Shown: positions 1-11,167, counted from the first letter of the stretch. The stretch is 64,000 bases of DNA from Symbiodinium natans (GCA_905221605.1 CAJNDS010000335.1:706910-770909), one strand, 5' to 3'. Notes: generated by a model not told the origin, from the letters alone. Numbers and translations are program-made.

Positions 1-810
1 TGCCCTTTCGTTCCTTTCCTCCTTGCCATGGACTGGCCTTGTTTGCACTTAACGCTGGCTTATTCTTCACAACTCTTCCTTATGACCACGACGAGCTTTG
101 ATAAGGACTGCTCACGGCTGTTAGGGGTGCGGCCTATGTTTTCTCCCAGCCTATGGATCGCTCCGATTCTCCTTGGATGCCAGCTGACTCTACAACGTGG
201 GCTTACCATCTTCGCCTTGGAGATATTTCAGCAGTTCTTCATACCGGAATCTCTTTTAGCCCTGGAGGACGTGAATTTATGCGCTATGACGGCCAGGTCT
301 CTTCTTTCTTACTGGGCTCACGTACTGCTGCAGGCTGATACCTCCAGGAGGCGGGCCGGGACGCCGCCGCGGTTCAACATAGTACGGTGCTTGCCATGGT
401 TATGGACATCTCTTTCTGCGAGACCCACATCATTCCAATGGAACACTTACGTTAGGCTTCCACTTCCACTACCACTACTTTCGCGATGTGGGCAGAGTGT
501 GCGGCGACCAAAATCAGCAAGCTCATGGGGGCTCTGAGATACATACGCGTGATCTTGGTTTTACATGTTACAGCTTCTCCTTTATGGGGCACGTCTCCCT
601 GCGGACCCACGGAGACTTGTATCGGCCCAGCCCCCGATCGGTCCGATTCCAGCTTATCCGGCAGAGCTTAAGTTACCTTTGTCTGTTTTTTGAATTGCTC
701 TGCTTTTGTTCGCGAATAGTCGTAGCTCCTTCAGTTCCACATCCTCCGTTCAAAGCTGGAGCTGATGGGACTCAGATTGAGGCCTTGCGCAGTCAAAAAA
801 AAAACACGTA
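1..810. other. Unique island without telomere-type repeats
   Basis: About 810 bp free of TTTAGGG. A 169-codon plus-strand frame (28-537), a shorter overlapping one (153-338) and a 107-codon frame (488-811) are open, but no frame dominates and I recognise no domain. It may hold exon fragments of a gene extending left of the window, or a decayed mobile element. An A-run lies at about 796-805. Confidence 0.35.
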
Positions 811-816
811 GTGATG

Positions 817-917
817 CACTGATAACCCAATTATAACCACATTAAGGTCATTCAGGGGCTTATAAGTGGATTATAAGTGCAGCTATAACTGGTTATTAAG
901 TACCATGAACCTCCAAG
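817..917. mobile_element. Palindromic element family A, copy 1 (5' end missing)
   Basis: The right arm is intact (…TAAGTACCATGAACCTCCAAG) and the centre pairs with the remaining left arm (GATAACCCAATTATAAC). The left terminus CTTGGAGGTTCATGGTACTT is absent. No coding capacity. Confidence 0.7.
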
Positions 918-999
918 CGTCGCGCATGGGGACCCCCCAAGCCTTTCGCCGGGGGATGGTGGTTGGTACGGGCTCTTTGTATTTATTGAGTAGAAATAA

Positions 1000-1021
1000 T
1001 TATATATATATATATATATAT
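1000..1021. repeat. (TA)n microsatellite
   Basis: About 11 TA units followed by a T-run. A run of 9 G lies about 40 bp downstream. Confidence 0.9.
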
Positions 1022-1159
1022 TTTTTTTCTATATTATGATGTTCTCTTGCTTTATTTGGGGGGGGGGCATATTTAGGGGTTTAGGGAAGAGTTGGGGGCT
1101 TACTTGGGTACTCATGAAGCCTAAAGCCGAGAACCCCAAAGCCGAACAACCCCAATTAC

Positions 1160-1526
1160 TAAACCCTAAACCCTAAACCCTAAACCTTAAACCCTAAACC
1201 CTAAACCCTAAACCCTAAACCCCAAACCCTAAACCCGAAACACGAAACCCTAAACCCTAAACCCTAAACCCTGCCTGCGCCCGAGCGCTTCCCGACATTG
1301 CGAAGAAGGCCCTGCAGGGCCGGGTGTGGCCTTGGGACCTGGCAAACAGGGTGTAAGGTTTAGGGTTTAGGGTTTAGGGTTTTGGGTTTTGGGTTTTGGG
1401 TTTAGGGTTTAGGGTTTAGGGTTTAGGGTTTAGGGTTTAGGGTTTAGGGTTTAGGGTTTAGGGTTTAGGGTTTAGGTTTCGGGCTTAGGGCTTAGGGCTT
1501 AGGGTTAGGGTTGAGGGTTGAGGGGG
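1160..1526. repeat. Inverted pair of telomere-type arrays
   Basis: 1160-1272 is CCCTAAA. 1356-1526 is TTTAGGG with three TTTTGGG and terminal TTAGGGC/TTGAGGG variants. The two arrays are inverted about an 84-bp GC-rich spacer and could fold into a long hairpin. Confidence 0.9.
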
Positions 1527-2763
1527 TTGAAGTTTGCGGGACAAGGGTTCAGGGTTTGGGGTCCAATTCGAACGCCCTAAACACGACATTGGACCTACAA
1601 ACAGGTTCTAGAGTTGAGAGGGCAGAGCGCGTCCTAAGTCCTAGGTTTTCGTGTGGAAGTACGGGCTTTAGGGAGTACCTGAATCTTACTTAGGGCTTCG
1701 GGAATTTGAAACGGTCGAGGGTTTGGGGTTTGGAGGTTTAGGGTTCAGGGAGAGGTTAGAGGCTGTACTGTGATAAACAGGGACAAGAGTTTAAAAGAAG
1801 TGACAAGGGACCAAACTTAGGACTAGACTTAGGGTTTTTGGTGTAAGTTGACTCTAATACCCGAAAACCTAAATCCTAAACCCTGCGCCCTAAACCCATA
1901 CCCTGAGCAGGAAGAAAACGTTCGGGAAGGTAGCGTGCAGTCCCTACTCTCCGCTTGATCAAGAACTCTTTGGCCCTCTCACCCTAACCCCTAAACCCTA
2001 AACCCTAAAACTCAATTCTAACACCTACCACCCATGAACTCCGAACCCGACAGCCTAGAAGAATGGTACGTCAAACAACAAAGTCCCCTAATCCCCAACA
2101 GTGCCCAAAGACCTGTAATTTAGGAAGACTCTTTAGGGTTTTAGGGTTTGCGGTTAGGACAAAGGACGCCTCCCACCAAAACTTCTGGGCCATCATCTCC
2201 CCGGTGACTGGCCACGAACTGCAATAGTACATGTACCCTAAACCCTAAACCCTAAACCCTAAACGACGGGACACTGTTGGTGCATCCATTGGCATCAAGC
2301 CCACGTCAGGGTCCCGATGACCCCCGACGACCAAACGGGCCTTGGCCTTGCAGGCACTAAACCCTAAACCCTAAATCCTAAACCCTAAACCCTAAACCCG
2401 GAACCCTAAACCCGGCATCGAGTGGTCTCCGAGCATAGTGTTGTCTCGATATGCCCAGCGGCTTGTCTCAAGATTCGGTCTCCTCGGACATTCTTCTCTA
2501 CCTCTGCGTCAGTATGGGTCTTCTTGAACTTGCTTCTGTTCGGCCTCTTTGAACAAGCCGTGGTGCTCAGGAGATATCATTCACCCTGGTAGCTCTTTTC
2601 AAGCTGCTTCGTTTTGGATCGCGGTGCAACACACTTCTTGAGCATGTTGACGGTGTTAGCGAACCTTCTGCGCGGCCTGCTCTCCTGATAACCGGCACCA
2701 GAGCCATTGGAAAGCTACACACTACGCCGCGAAGAACCACCTACCAGGATCCAGAACAAGGCG
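1527..2763. other. Mixed island with short telomere-type tracts
   Basis: Degenerate TTTAGGG-derived sequence to ~1900. Short CCCTAAA tracts lie at about 1986-2010, 2233-2265 and 2357-2410. 2420-2740 is unique; on the minus strand a 44-codon frame (no ATG at its start, stop near 2580) is followed in another frame by ATG ATA TCT…, which resembles frameshifted coding DNA. No family recognised. Confidence 0.35.
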
Positions 2764-3060
2764 TAAACCCTAAACCCTAAACCCTAAAACCTAAACCCTA
2801 AACCCTAAACCCTAAACCCTAAACCCTAAACCCCAACCTAGAACCCAAGAGAGGACAGTCTCGGGCCTTGTCAAGCTGTGCCACGATGGTGATCTTCTTC
2901 ATCATCCGCCGATCCTCGCTTCGAGCAACCCTAACATTGGAGCCCCCAAGTCCTGAAACCCTGAAACCCCTGAAAGCCCGAAACTATTGAAATTGGAGCC
3001 CTAAACCCTAAACCCTAAACCCTAAACCCTAAACCCTAAACCCTAAAACCCTAAACCCTG
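2764..3060. repeat. CCCTAAA tracts around a short island
   Basis: Tracts at 2764-2833 and 2999-3060 with a unique island at ~2835-2995. Confidence 0.85.
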
Positions 3061-3710
3061 ACCCCTGTAGTAGTTTGTAGCACTATAGTTGGACAGGTGA
3101 GGGGTTTGCCAGGGCTTTCGGCTGAGCTTTTGGGGTTTTAGGGTTTACGGTTTAGGGTTTAGTGTTTAAGTTTTTGGGTTTAGGGGTTCGGAGGTTATAA
3201 ACAGGCTTGACACTGCGTGCGAGATTTGTGAGGCCCCTTTTAAGGGGAGTAGTCGTCGGATGATGACCCCAATTATGACCAGTTGGTAAGGCCCCTGAAC
3301 CTGCAAGTACAGCACGCACTGGGGCATGTTGCCCAAGCGACTTCGGGCAAAGAGTCTCTCGTGCAAAGAGTCTCGGCAACACTCAACCCTAAACCCCGAA
3401 CCCCAAATCCAAAACCCTTAGCTCCCAAACCCCAAGATCGTGCCATATACAAGTTGTATACTTCTGTCTGTGTGCCTATAAAAAACACTAGTGTGTACTT
3501 ATATATATATATATATATATACTGGACATTGAGTAGGATAGATACAGTAGAGACAGACCCTAAACCCTACACCCTAAACCCTGCACCCTAAACCCTAAAC
3601 CCTGAACCCTAAACCCTAAACCCTAAACCCCAAAAAAACTTCCCAAGGCAACGCCCAGGCTCCTCGGCCGTGAGCTCCTCCGCAGCGCGGCGATCCTCGC
3701 CGCGGCCTGC
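3061..3710. other. Mixed island with (TA)n
   Basis: A short TTTAGGG tract at 3126-3165, unique sequence at 3190-3390, degenerate CCCTAAA, a (TA)10 microsatellite at 3500-3520, and a CCCTAAA tract at 3557-3632. Both strands have open frames over 3150-3590 but they largely translate repeats. No gene called. Confidence 0.5.
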
Positions 3711-4260
3711 TTAGGGTTTAGGGTTTGGGGTTTGGGGTTTAGGGTTTAGGGTTTAGGGTTTAGGGGTTTAGGGTTTAAGGTTTAGGGTTTAGGGTTTAGG
3801 GTTTAGGGTTTAGGGTTTAGGGTTTTTGGGCTTAGGGTTTAGGGTTTAGGGCTTGGGGGAGTTGGGGTTCCAGGGCGTTTTGGATTCAGGGTCTCTTGGC
3901 TGTGGTAGCAACGTTTGAGACCCTGAAACTGAAACCCTGAACCCCTACTACGGTAAAACCCTGAACCCTAAACCCTAAACCCGAAACCCTAAACCCTAAA
4001 CCCTAAACCCGAAGCCCCAAGCCTTACCCCCCTCCCTGGGCCTTTACCACCGCCACGCGGGGCTTCGAAGCTCGACTCGGAACAGGGACGGGTTGGCTTT
4101 CGGCTTTAGGGTTTAGGGGTTTTAGGGGCTTTGGGTTTTTGAGGGGTTTTAGCTTGTTTAAAGGTTTTTTAGGGGTTTTGGGGGTTTAGGGGTTTAGGGT
4201 TTAGGGTTTAGGGTTTAAGGTTTAGTGTTTAGGGTTTAGGGTTTAGGGTTTAGGGTTCCC
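3711..4260. repeat. Alternating telomere-type tracts
   Basis: TTTAGGG at 3711-3856, CCCTAAA at 3958-4010, and a variable TTTAGGG block at 4102-4256 with 8-10 base variants. Confidence 0.85.
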
Positions 4261-4383
4261 CCTAACCCCCGAGCCCTGAAACCTAAAACGACTAGAAGGC
4301 CTACTCGCGCCCGAAACCCTAGGCTTCAGGGTGTAGGGTGTAGGTTTGGGGTTCAGGGTTTCAGGGTTTCAGGGTTTCTTCCG

Positions 4384-4501
4384 CCCTAAACCCTAAACCC
4401 TAAACCCTAAACCCTAAACCCTAAACCCTAAACCCTACACCCTAAACCCTAAACCCTAAACCCTAAACCCTAAAACTTTCCGGGTTTAGGGTTTAGGGTT
4501 C
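4384..4501. repeat. CCCTAAA array abutting inverted TTTAGGG
   Basis: About 12 CCCTAAA units, then 10 bp, then four TTTAGGG units: a direct orientation flip with almost no spacer. Confidence 0.9.
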
Positions 4502-4611
4502 ATGGTGCTTTGCAACCTGGATACATTCGGGGATATACAGATACCGAGGAGCTCCAAGCCCTAAATGAACGAGAGTTAGGAGTTCCGTTTTGGGGGGGGG
4601 GGGATAGGATG

Positions 4612-4718
4612 TAGGGTTTAGGGTTTAGGGTTTAGGGTTTAGGGTTTAGGGTTTAGGGTTTAGGGTTTAGGGTTTAGGGTTTAGGGTTTAGGGTTTAGGG
4701 TTTAGGGTTTAGGGTTTA
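4612..4718 (+). repeat. Perfect TTTAGGG array
   Basis: About 15 uninterrupted heptamers, preceded by a run of 10 G. Confidence 0.95.
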
Positions 4719-4942
4719 CGATTGGCAGGGCCAGGACATTACTAGTTTAGAAGGGGTTCGAGCAACCGGACAAAACCCCACCCGCCCAGAGGGTCCCATA
4801 ACATTACGAAAATATAGAGTTTCTATTCTTTATCGTACGCAGCTTTTCATAAACCCTCGCTTCGCACCCATTTGTTCCAAAAGCTCTCCAAAGCTCCCAA
4901 AAGAAATACAATAAGGAAAAGCCAAACAGAAAAACGAGACCT

Positions 4943-6252
4943 CCTGAACCCTTAACATTAGACCCCAGAGGAACTTTTTGGGCCCCGGGAGGCTCCCAGA
5001 AGCTCAAGGAGGCCCCCAGAAGCTCCCCCAGGCACCCAAACGAAACAAAAACAATGAAAAACCAAGAAAAATGAAGAAAATCACAGAAATTGAGATTCCT
5101 GAACCCTAAACATTAAACCCCAGAAGATTTTTTTGGACCCCGGGGAGGCTCCCAGAAGCTCAAGGAGGCCCCCAGAAGCTCCCCCAGGCACCCAAACGAA
5201 ACAAAAACAATAAAAAACCAAGAAAAATGAAGAAAATTACAGAAATTGAGATTCCCTAACCCATTAGACCCCAGAAGAGTTTTTTGGACCCCGGGGAGGC
5301 TCCCAGAAAGCTCAAGGAGGCCCCCAGAAGCTCCCCCAGGCACCCAAACGAAACAAAACAACAAAAACTAAGAAAAATGAAGAAAATCACAGAAATTGAG
5401 ATTCCTGAACCCTTAACATTAGACCCCAGAAGAGTTTTTTGGACCCTGGGGAGGCTCCCAGAAGCTCAAGGAGGCCCCCAGAATCTCCCCCAGGCACCCA
5501 AACGAAACAAAAACAAGAAAACACCAAGAAAAATGAAAAAAATCACAGAAATTGAGATTCCTGAACCCTTAACATCAGACCCCAGAAGAGTTTTTTGGAC
5601 CCCGGGAGGCTCCCAGAAGCTGAAGGAGGCCCCCAGAAGCTCCGCCAGGCACCCAAACGAAACAAAAACAAGAAAACACCAAGAAAAATGAAAAAAATCA
5701 CAGAAATTGAGATTCCTGAACCCTTAACATTAGACCCCAGAAGAGTTTTTTGCACGCCGGGAGGCTCCCAGAAGCTCAAGGAGGCCCCCAGAAGCTCCCC
5801 CAGGCACCCAAACGAAACAAAAACAATAAAAAACCAAGAAAAATGAAAAAAAATATACAGAAATTGAGATTCCCGAACCCTTAACATTAGACCCCAGAAG
5901 AGTTTTTTGGACCCGGGAGGCTCCCAGAAGCTCAAGGAGGCCCCCAGAAGGTTCCCCAGGCACCCAAACCAAACAAAAACAATAAAAAACCAAGAAAAAT
6001 GAAGAAAATCACAGAAATTGAGATTCCTGAACCCTTAACATTAGACCCCAGAAGAGTTTTTTGGACCCCGGGAGGCTCCCAGAAGCTGAAGGAGGCCCCC
6101 AGAAGCTCCGCCAGGCACCCAAACGAAACAAAAACAAGAAAACACCAAGAAAAATGAAAAAAATCACAGAAATTGAGATTCCTGAACCCTTAACATTAGA
6201 CCCCAGAAGAGTTTTTTGCACGCCGGGAGGCTCCCAGAAGCTCAAGGAGGAC
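4943..6252. repeat. ~155-bp minisatellite, about 8.5 units
   Basis: Units start near 4943, 5098, 5254, 5404, 5560, 5715, 5872, 6026 and 6181. Each contains CCTGAACCCTTAACATTAGA, a GGAGGCTCCCAGAAGCT segment, an AAACGAAACAAAAACAA segment and ACAGAAATTGAGATT. The last unit stops abruptly at a TTTAGGG tract. The segment from 5560 recurs at 6026, so ~225 bp is a higher-order duplication with 466-bp (three-unit) spacing. Long open frames on both strands are translations of this repeat, not genes: units of 150-157 bp shift the frame. Confidence 0.95.
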
Positions 6253-6576
6253 CCTAGGGTTTAGGGTTGCGGCCTTCTGGTTTGGGGAATGGGGTTTAGG
6301 GGAGGCGACCCGGAACGTCCCTGAACCTTTAGGGTTTCGGCTGCGAGGTTTTTGGGTTTAGGGTTCAGGGTTTAGGTTTTAGGGTTTAGGGTTTAGGGTT
6401 TAGGGTTTCAAGGTTTAGGGTTTAGGGTTTAGGGTGTAGGGTTTAGGGCTTGGGGTTTAGGCCTTGGGGATTCCAAGCAGAGGCCCCGGACCCAGCTGTC
6501 TCGGCGATCGTTGCGCTCCTGCGAAGGACAGGGTGCCCCTAAACAACCCGTGCCCAGGTTAGGCCCGAAGCCCGAA
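6253..6576. repeat. TTTAGGG tracts with short GC-rich island
   Basis: Variable TTTAGGG at 6253-6470, then a unique GC-rich island at 6471-6575. Confidence 0.8.
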
Positions 6577-6900
6577 GGGTTTAGGGTTTAGGGTTTAGGG
6601 TTTAGGGTTTAGGGTTTAGGGTTTGAGGTTTAGGGTTTAGGGTTTAGGGTTTAGGGTTTAGGGTTTAGGGTTTAGGGTTTAGGGTTTAGGGTTTAGGGTT
6701 TAGGGTTTAGGGTTTAGGGTTTAGGTTAGGGTTTAGGGTTTAGGGTTTAGGGTTTAGGGTTTAGGGTTTAGGGTTTAGGGTTTAGGGTTTAGGGTTTAGG
6801 GTTTAGGGTTTAGGGTTTAGGGTTTAGGGTTTAGGGTTTAGGGTTTAGGGTTTAGGGTTTAGGGCCTACGGCTTAGGGCTTAGAGTTTAGGGTTACCCTA
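6577..6900 (+). repeat. Long TTTAGGG array
   Basis: About 41 heptamers with two indel variants (near 6624 and 6722), ending in degenerate units that flip to CCCTAAA at ~6894. Confidence 0.95.
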
Positions 6901-7330
6901 AACCCTAACCTCGAAACCACAAAAGTGCATCAATCCTCAGCCCCTAGACCCTAGACCCTAAACGATGAGCCCGATAGTTTAGGCCTTCGCAAGTTGAGGG
7001 TGTAGGGTTTAGGGTGATTTAGGGCTCAGACTTCAGGTAACTCTGAGGGTCCAGGGCTTGAGGGCGCCCCTCATCGCGCAGAACGGGTTTAGGGTGTAGG
7101 GTTTAGGGTTTAGGGTTTAGGGTTTAGGGTTTAGGGTTTGGGGTTTGGGGTTTGGGGTTTGGGGTTTGGGGTTTAGGGTTTAGGGTTTAGGGTTTAGGGT
7201 TTAGGGTTTAGGGTTTAGGGTTTAAGGCTAGGGCTTTAGGGTCTAGGGTTTGGGGTTTGTGGTTTAGGGTTTAGGGTTTAGGGTTTAAGGTTTAGGGTTT
7301 AGGGTTTAGGGTTTTGGGTTTAGGGTTTAG
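6901..7330 (+). repeat. Degenerate island, then TTTAGGG/TTTGGGG array
   Basis: 6901-7085 is degenerate. 7086-7330 is TTTAGGG with a homogeneous block of five TTTGGGG at ~7139-7170. Confidence 0.85.
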
Positions 7331-7439
7331 CTGTTCAACTTTGACAGGGCTGCGATGTTGGCCTCATCCTCTTTCGCTCGCACCATTCGGGATTTAGCCG
7401 AGGCTCTTCGTGCTGGGCCTTGCAATGTTCCTCGCAGCC

Positions 7440-7545
7440 TCTAAACCCTACACCCTAACACCCCAACACCCTAACACCCTAACATCGTAAACCCTGAAAC
7501 CCTAAACCCTAGACCCTAGACCCTAAACCCTAAACCCTAACACCC
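7440..7545. repeat. Degenerate CCCTAAA tract
   Basis: CCCTAACA and CCCTAGA variants alternate with CCCTAAA. 7331-7439 is unique. Confidence 0.75.
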
Positions 7546-7642
7546 TCCCCGAAATCCCTGAAACCGGAAGCCTGAATCAGGACTCCCCAGAATCCGATAC
7601 ACCTGCCAGCATAAACCCCTAAAACCTGAAGATTCATGGCTA

Positions 7643-7752
7643 GACCCGGGAGTAACCTAGGAATAGAAAGGGCACACTTTTTCGTTTTAAAGGGGATTAT
7701 AAGGGAACCCCAACCCTAAAAACAGGAAAAAAGAGCCTACTCCCAGTCCTAG
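7643..7752. mobile_element. Palindromic element family E, copy 1
   Basis: Ends CTAGACCCGGGAGTA and, on the other strand, CTAGGACTGGGAGTA are imperfect inverted repeats. The interior (TTTTAAAGGGGATTATAAGGG) matches the copy at 57142-57320. No open frame. This copy lacks the telomere-type insert present in the other. Confidence 0.6.
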
Positions 7753-8310
7753 ATGGCTTGTTCTAAGCACTTAAAACTCTAGCTGAACGAACTCCCTGCT
7801 TCTAAGCCCTACTAGAAGCACCCATGAACCTCCAAGTACCCTAAACCAAAACCCTCAACCCTGAACCCTAAACCCCAAACCCTAAACCCTGAACCCTAAA
7901 CCCAAAAACCCTAACCCCGGTTGAAAGTCAGCCCCAGCCCAAGCGCTCGCAGCCCCAGTCGCCTGGCCCCAGCTACCGCCGCCGCCATAGCCCTGTGTTT
8001 AAGTGTTTAGGGTTTAGGGTTTGGGGTTTAGGGTTTAGGGTTTAGGACTTGGGGTTTAGGGTTTAGGGTTTAGGGTTTAGTGTTTTTCGGGGCTTTAGGG
8101 TTCAGGCTTCGGGCTTCGGTTTTTTTTTTTTTTGGGGGGGGGTTCAGGGTTTCGGGGTTTGTGGGTGTTAGGGCTGAGGTCGCAGGGTTTGGGGGTTCTG
8201 GCTTTCAATTCTAATTGTAGGGTTAAGGGGTTCAGGGTTCAGGGTTCAGGGTTCAGGGTTTAGGGTTTAGGGTTTAGGGTTAAGGGGTTCGGGGTTTAGG
8301 GTTTCAGGAT
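7753..8310. other. Mixed telomere-type tracts
   Basis: CCCTAAA at ~7835-7910, a unique GC-rich segment, TTTAGGG at 7996-8100, a T-run/G-run at ~8120-8143, and TTCAGGG/TTTAGGG at 8222-8300. Confidence 0.7.
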
Positions 8311-8640
8311 TTGGGGCTTAGGCGCTCACATGCTTGGAGACCTTTCTGTGGCACTTCGTTTTCTCAACAAAATGAAGTCACCCAGACGTGATATGTCATG
8401 TGTACAGTTTCTTTTCCGGAGGGATCGTTTTGGGCAACAACAGTGCATCACGCCACCTCGCCCATCATTCCACCAGCAAAAGCAGAAGGGAAATTCGCAC
8501 CGTGTAGACGCTGAGGCGCACTTTTTTCCTGTCCGAAGAGGAATTCGCTCTGATGCCTCCTTGTCCACAGTTTTGCACGACTCTGGCAGAAGTCCCGGCA
8601 CCTCCCCAACCCCCAAAACCATATGACCGTACCAATGAGG
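8311..8640. other. Unique 310-bp island, 98-codon ATG frames on both strands
   Basis: An ATG-started 98-codon frame runs on each strand (8330-8626 plus, 8326-8622 minus) over the same DNA. At most one can be real and I recognise neither, so no gene is called. Confidence 0.3.
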
Positions 8641-8816
8641 GTATAGGGTTTAGGGTTTAGGGTTTAGGGCTCTAGGGTTTGGGGTTGAGCATTCAAAGTT
8701 CAGGGCCTCGGGCTGTTGGGAAGTTGTGAGTCGGGCTTCGGGTTCTCAGAGATGCCAGTACCCTGGATATCAGGGATGGTCCATGAATCAGGCCCTAAAG
8801 CCTGAAAGGGTTCATG

Positions 8817-8960
8817 GGTTTAGGGTTTAGGGTTAGGGTTTAGGGTTTAGGGTTTAGGGTTTAGGGGTTTAGGGGTTTAGGGGTTTAGGGTTTAGGGTTT
8901 AGGGTTTAGGGTTTAGGGTTTAGGGTTTAGGGTTTAGGGTTTAGGGTTTAGGGTTTAGGA
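8817..8960 (+). repeat. TTTAGGG array
   Basis: About 20 units with three TTTAGGGG octamers near 8860-8880. Confidence 0.9.
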
Positions 8961-9144
8961 TTGTCTGTGGGCTTGGGGACTGGGGCTTCTACACTCCAGA
9001 CCCCTCTGGGCGTTCGGGAAGAGCTATTTGGTTGTCAGGATCCGGGTACGGGGGCAAACTGGAATCTGGGGAAATCTCGGATGTAGAGTTTAGGAGGCAT
9101 AGCGTGCGGAGGTGTAGGGGTGAAGGATTGAAAGCCTGAGCGTG

Positions 9145-9343
9145 CACTTGGAGGTTCATGGTACTTAATAACTCTAACCCGAAAAAACCCTAAACCCTAA
9201 ACCCTCAACCCTGAACCGTGAACCCTAAACCCTAAACCCTAAACTGTACTTATAACCCACTTCTGTCCATACTCGGCACCTCATAAGCGTCTTAAAGGTA
9301 GGTTATAAGCGCAGCCTTAGTTGGGTTATAAGTATCCGGAACC
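9145..9343. mobile_element. Family A element carrying an internal CCCTAAA tract
   Basis: The left end CTTGGAGGTTCATGGTACTT (9147) and the inner/right arms (TGTACTTATAACCCAC… from 9245) match other family A copies. 9173-9244 is instead CCCTAAA-type repeat replacing the usual CCAATTATAAC. The right terminus fades into CCCTAAA at GGAACC. Confidence 0.75.
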
Positions 9344-9430
9344 CTAAACCCCAAACCCCCAAACCCCAAACCCCAAACCCCAAACCCCAAACCCCAAACC
9401 CTAAACCCTAAACCCTAAACCCCAAACCCT
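9344..9430. repeat. CCCCAAA/CCCTAAA array
   Basis: Seven or more consecutive CCCCAAA variants flanked by CCCTAAA. Confidence 0.85.
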
Positions 9431-9558
9431 TCTCCGGGTTGGACGTGCCCTGAACCTCCAAATAGAGGGGGTTTCGGGCGTGCCGAATGCCCCTCCCCCC
9501 GATGCGATGCCTTGCTCTTGCCGCCTTTCCCTTTGCCGTAGCCTCGCCGCAGTCGGCA

Positions 9559-10130
9559 GGGTTTAGGGCTTAGGGCTTAGGGTTTAGGGTTTAGGGTTTA
9601 GGGTTTAGGGTTTAGGGTTTAGGGTTTAGGGTTTAGGGTTTAGGGTCTAGGGTTTAGGGTTTAGGGTTTAGGGTTTAGGGTTTAGGGTTTAGGGTTTAGG
9701 GTTTAGGGTTTAGGGTTTAGGGTTTAGGGTTGGGTTTCGGGGTTTAGAGGGGTTGAGGTCGAGGGGGCAGGGTTCCAACCCCTAAACCCCACACCAAACA
9801 GGCCAGCCCTGGATTATGCCAGCGGAACTCCGACTCGCATGATCTACAGGGTCTACCACTGCTCCTCAACCCTAAACCCTCCCTAGCCATCCACAAACCC
9901 TAATCCTAAAGCCCTAATTAAGCCCTAAACCCTAACTAAACCCTAATCAGCCCCGCATCCCTAAACCCTAAACCCTAAACACTAAACCCTAAACCCTAAA
10001 CCCTAAACCCTAAACCCTAAACCCTAAACCCTAAACCCTAAACCCTAAACCCTAAACCCTAAACCCTAAACCCTAAACCCTAAACCCTAAACCCTAAACC
10101 CTAAACCCATACCCGAAACCCTAAACCCTC
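9559..10130. repeat. TTTAGGG and CCCTAAA arrays in inverted orientation
   Basis: 9559-9736 is TTTAGGG (~25 units). 9959-10130 is CCCTAAA (~22 units). A 220-bp island with degenerate CCCTAA lies between. The two arrays are mutually inverted. Confidence 0.9.
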
Positions 10131-10363
10131 AAGGATTTGGGGCTTCCTGGCCTGAGCCGTTTGAAACCGCCAAGGCCTTTCCTGAGTGCAGCGTTTGAGG
10201 GCCTTCGGGCTTAGGGCCGAGGGTTTCGGGTTGAGGGATTAGGGCCGCGTTCAAATCTCCATAGCAAATATTCTGTGAGAGTGTGTTACAAAGTCCACAA
10301 GGAATCTGCTTGATGTGGGGTTTCCGTGGCTTTGGACACCCTAAACCCCGAAACCAGGGTGCA

Positions 10364-10471
10364 GAGGTTGTCAAAAGGGCCTATACTACACCCAACCCTA
10401 AACCCTAAACCCTAAACGAGGTTGTCAAAAGGGCCTATACTACACCCAACCCTAAACCCTAAACCCTAAAC
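10364..10471. repeat. Exact 54-bp tandem duplication including telomere-type repeats
   Basis: GAGGTTGTCAAAAGGGCCTA… plus three CCCTAAA units is repeated without change (10364-10417, 10418-10471). The second copy runs on into further CCCTAAA. Confidence 0.9.
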
Positions 10472-10663
10472 CCTAAACCCTAAACCGTGGCTCCACCTAC
10501 CCCCTACCCAATAGAAAATTGAAGGCACCCAAAGGCCCAGCAAGAGGTTTAGGGGGTTTAGAGGGTTTAGGGTTTAGGGTTCAAGCTTCAGGAAATAAGA
10601 GTTTAGGGTTGAGGGTCCGCCGACCCTGGGCGACGTGTTGGATAGGTTTCTGGAGGTGAAAAC

Positions 10664-10960
10664 GGGGGGGGGGGAGGGGGGGGAGGGGGGGGGAGGGGGG
10701 GGAGGGGGGGGAGGGGGGGGAGGGGGGGGGGGGGAGGGGGGGGGGGGGGGGGGGGGCAAGGGGGGGAGGGGGGAGGGGGGGGAGGGGAGGGGGGGGAGGG
10801 GGGGAGGGGGGGGGGGGGGAGGGGGGGGGAGGGGGGGGAGGGGGGGGAGGGGAGGGGGGGGGGGGGGAGGGGGAGGGGGGGGGGGGAGGGGGAGGAGGGG
10901 GGGGGGGGGGGGGGGGGAGGGGGGGGGGAGGGGGGGAGGGGGGGGAGGGGTAGGGGGGGG
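10664..10960. repeat. 297-bp poly-G/A tract
   Basis: Only G and A on the plus strand, apart from one C near 10757 and a T near the right end. Long Pro-rich (minus) and Gly-rich (plus) frames across it are artefacts of composition. Likely to form G-quadruplex or triplex structures, and prone to assembly error. Confidence 0.9.
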
Positions 10961-11167
10961 CACGGGGGCAGCTTTTCAGTGGGTTTAGGGTTTAGGGTTA
11001 AGGGTTTCGGCTTCAGGGAGTTTAGGGTTCAAGGTGTAGGGCTTCGGGTGTAGCAGGAGCACAACAACAAAGTTCACTCACACTGCACACAAGCCCTAAT
11101 TAATCAATCCCTAAACCACCACTAGGCTCCCGATACCTTGAAAAAGACAGGACCCTAAACTCTAAGC

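Noticed and set aside
1160-1526. True chromosome end
   Set aside because: Orientation flips within 100 bp and unique DNA continues on both sides, so these tracts are interstitial or assembled as such.
5113-6264. Open frames on both strands across 5.1-6.3 kb
   Set aside because: They follow the 155-bp minisatellite, whose unit length is usually not a multiple of three, and exist on both strands.
10574-10988. Proline-rich (minus) and glycine-rich (plus) long open frames
   Set aside because: Both are translations of a G/A homopurine tract. No start context or conserved domain, and composition alone keeps them open.
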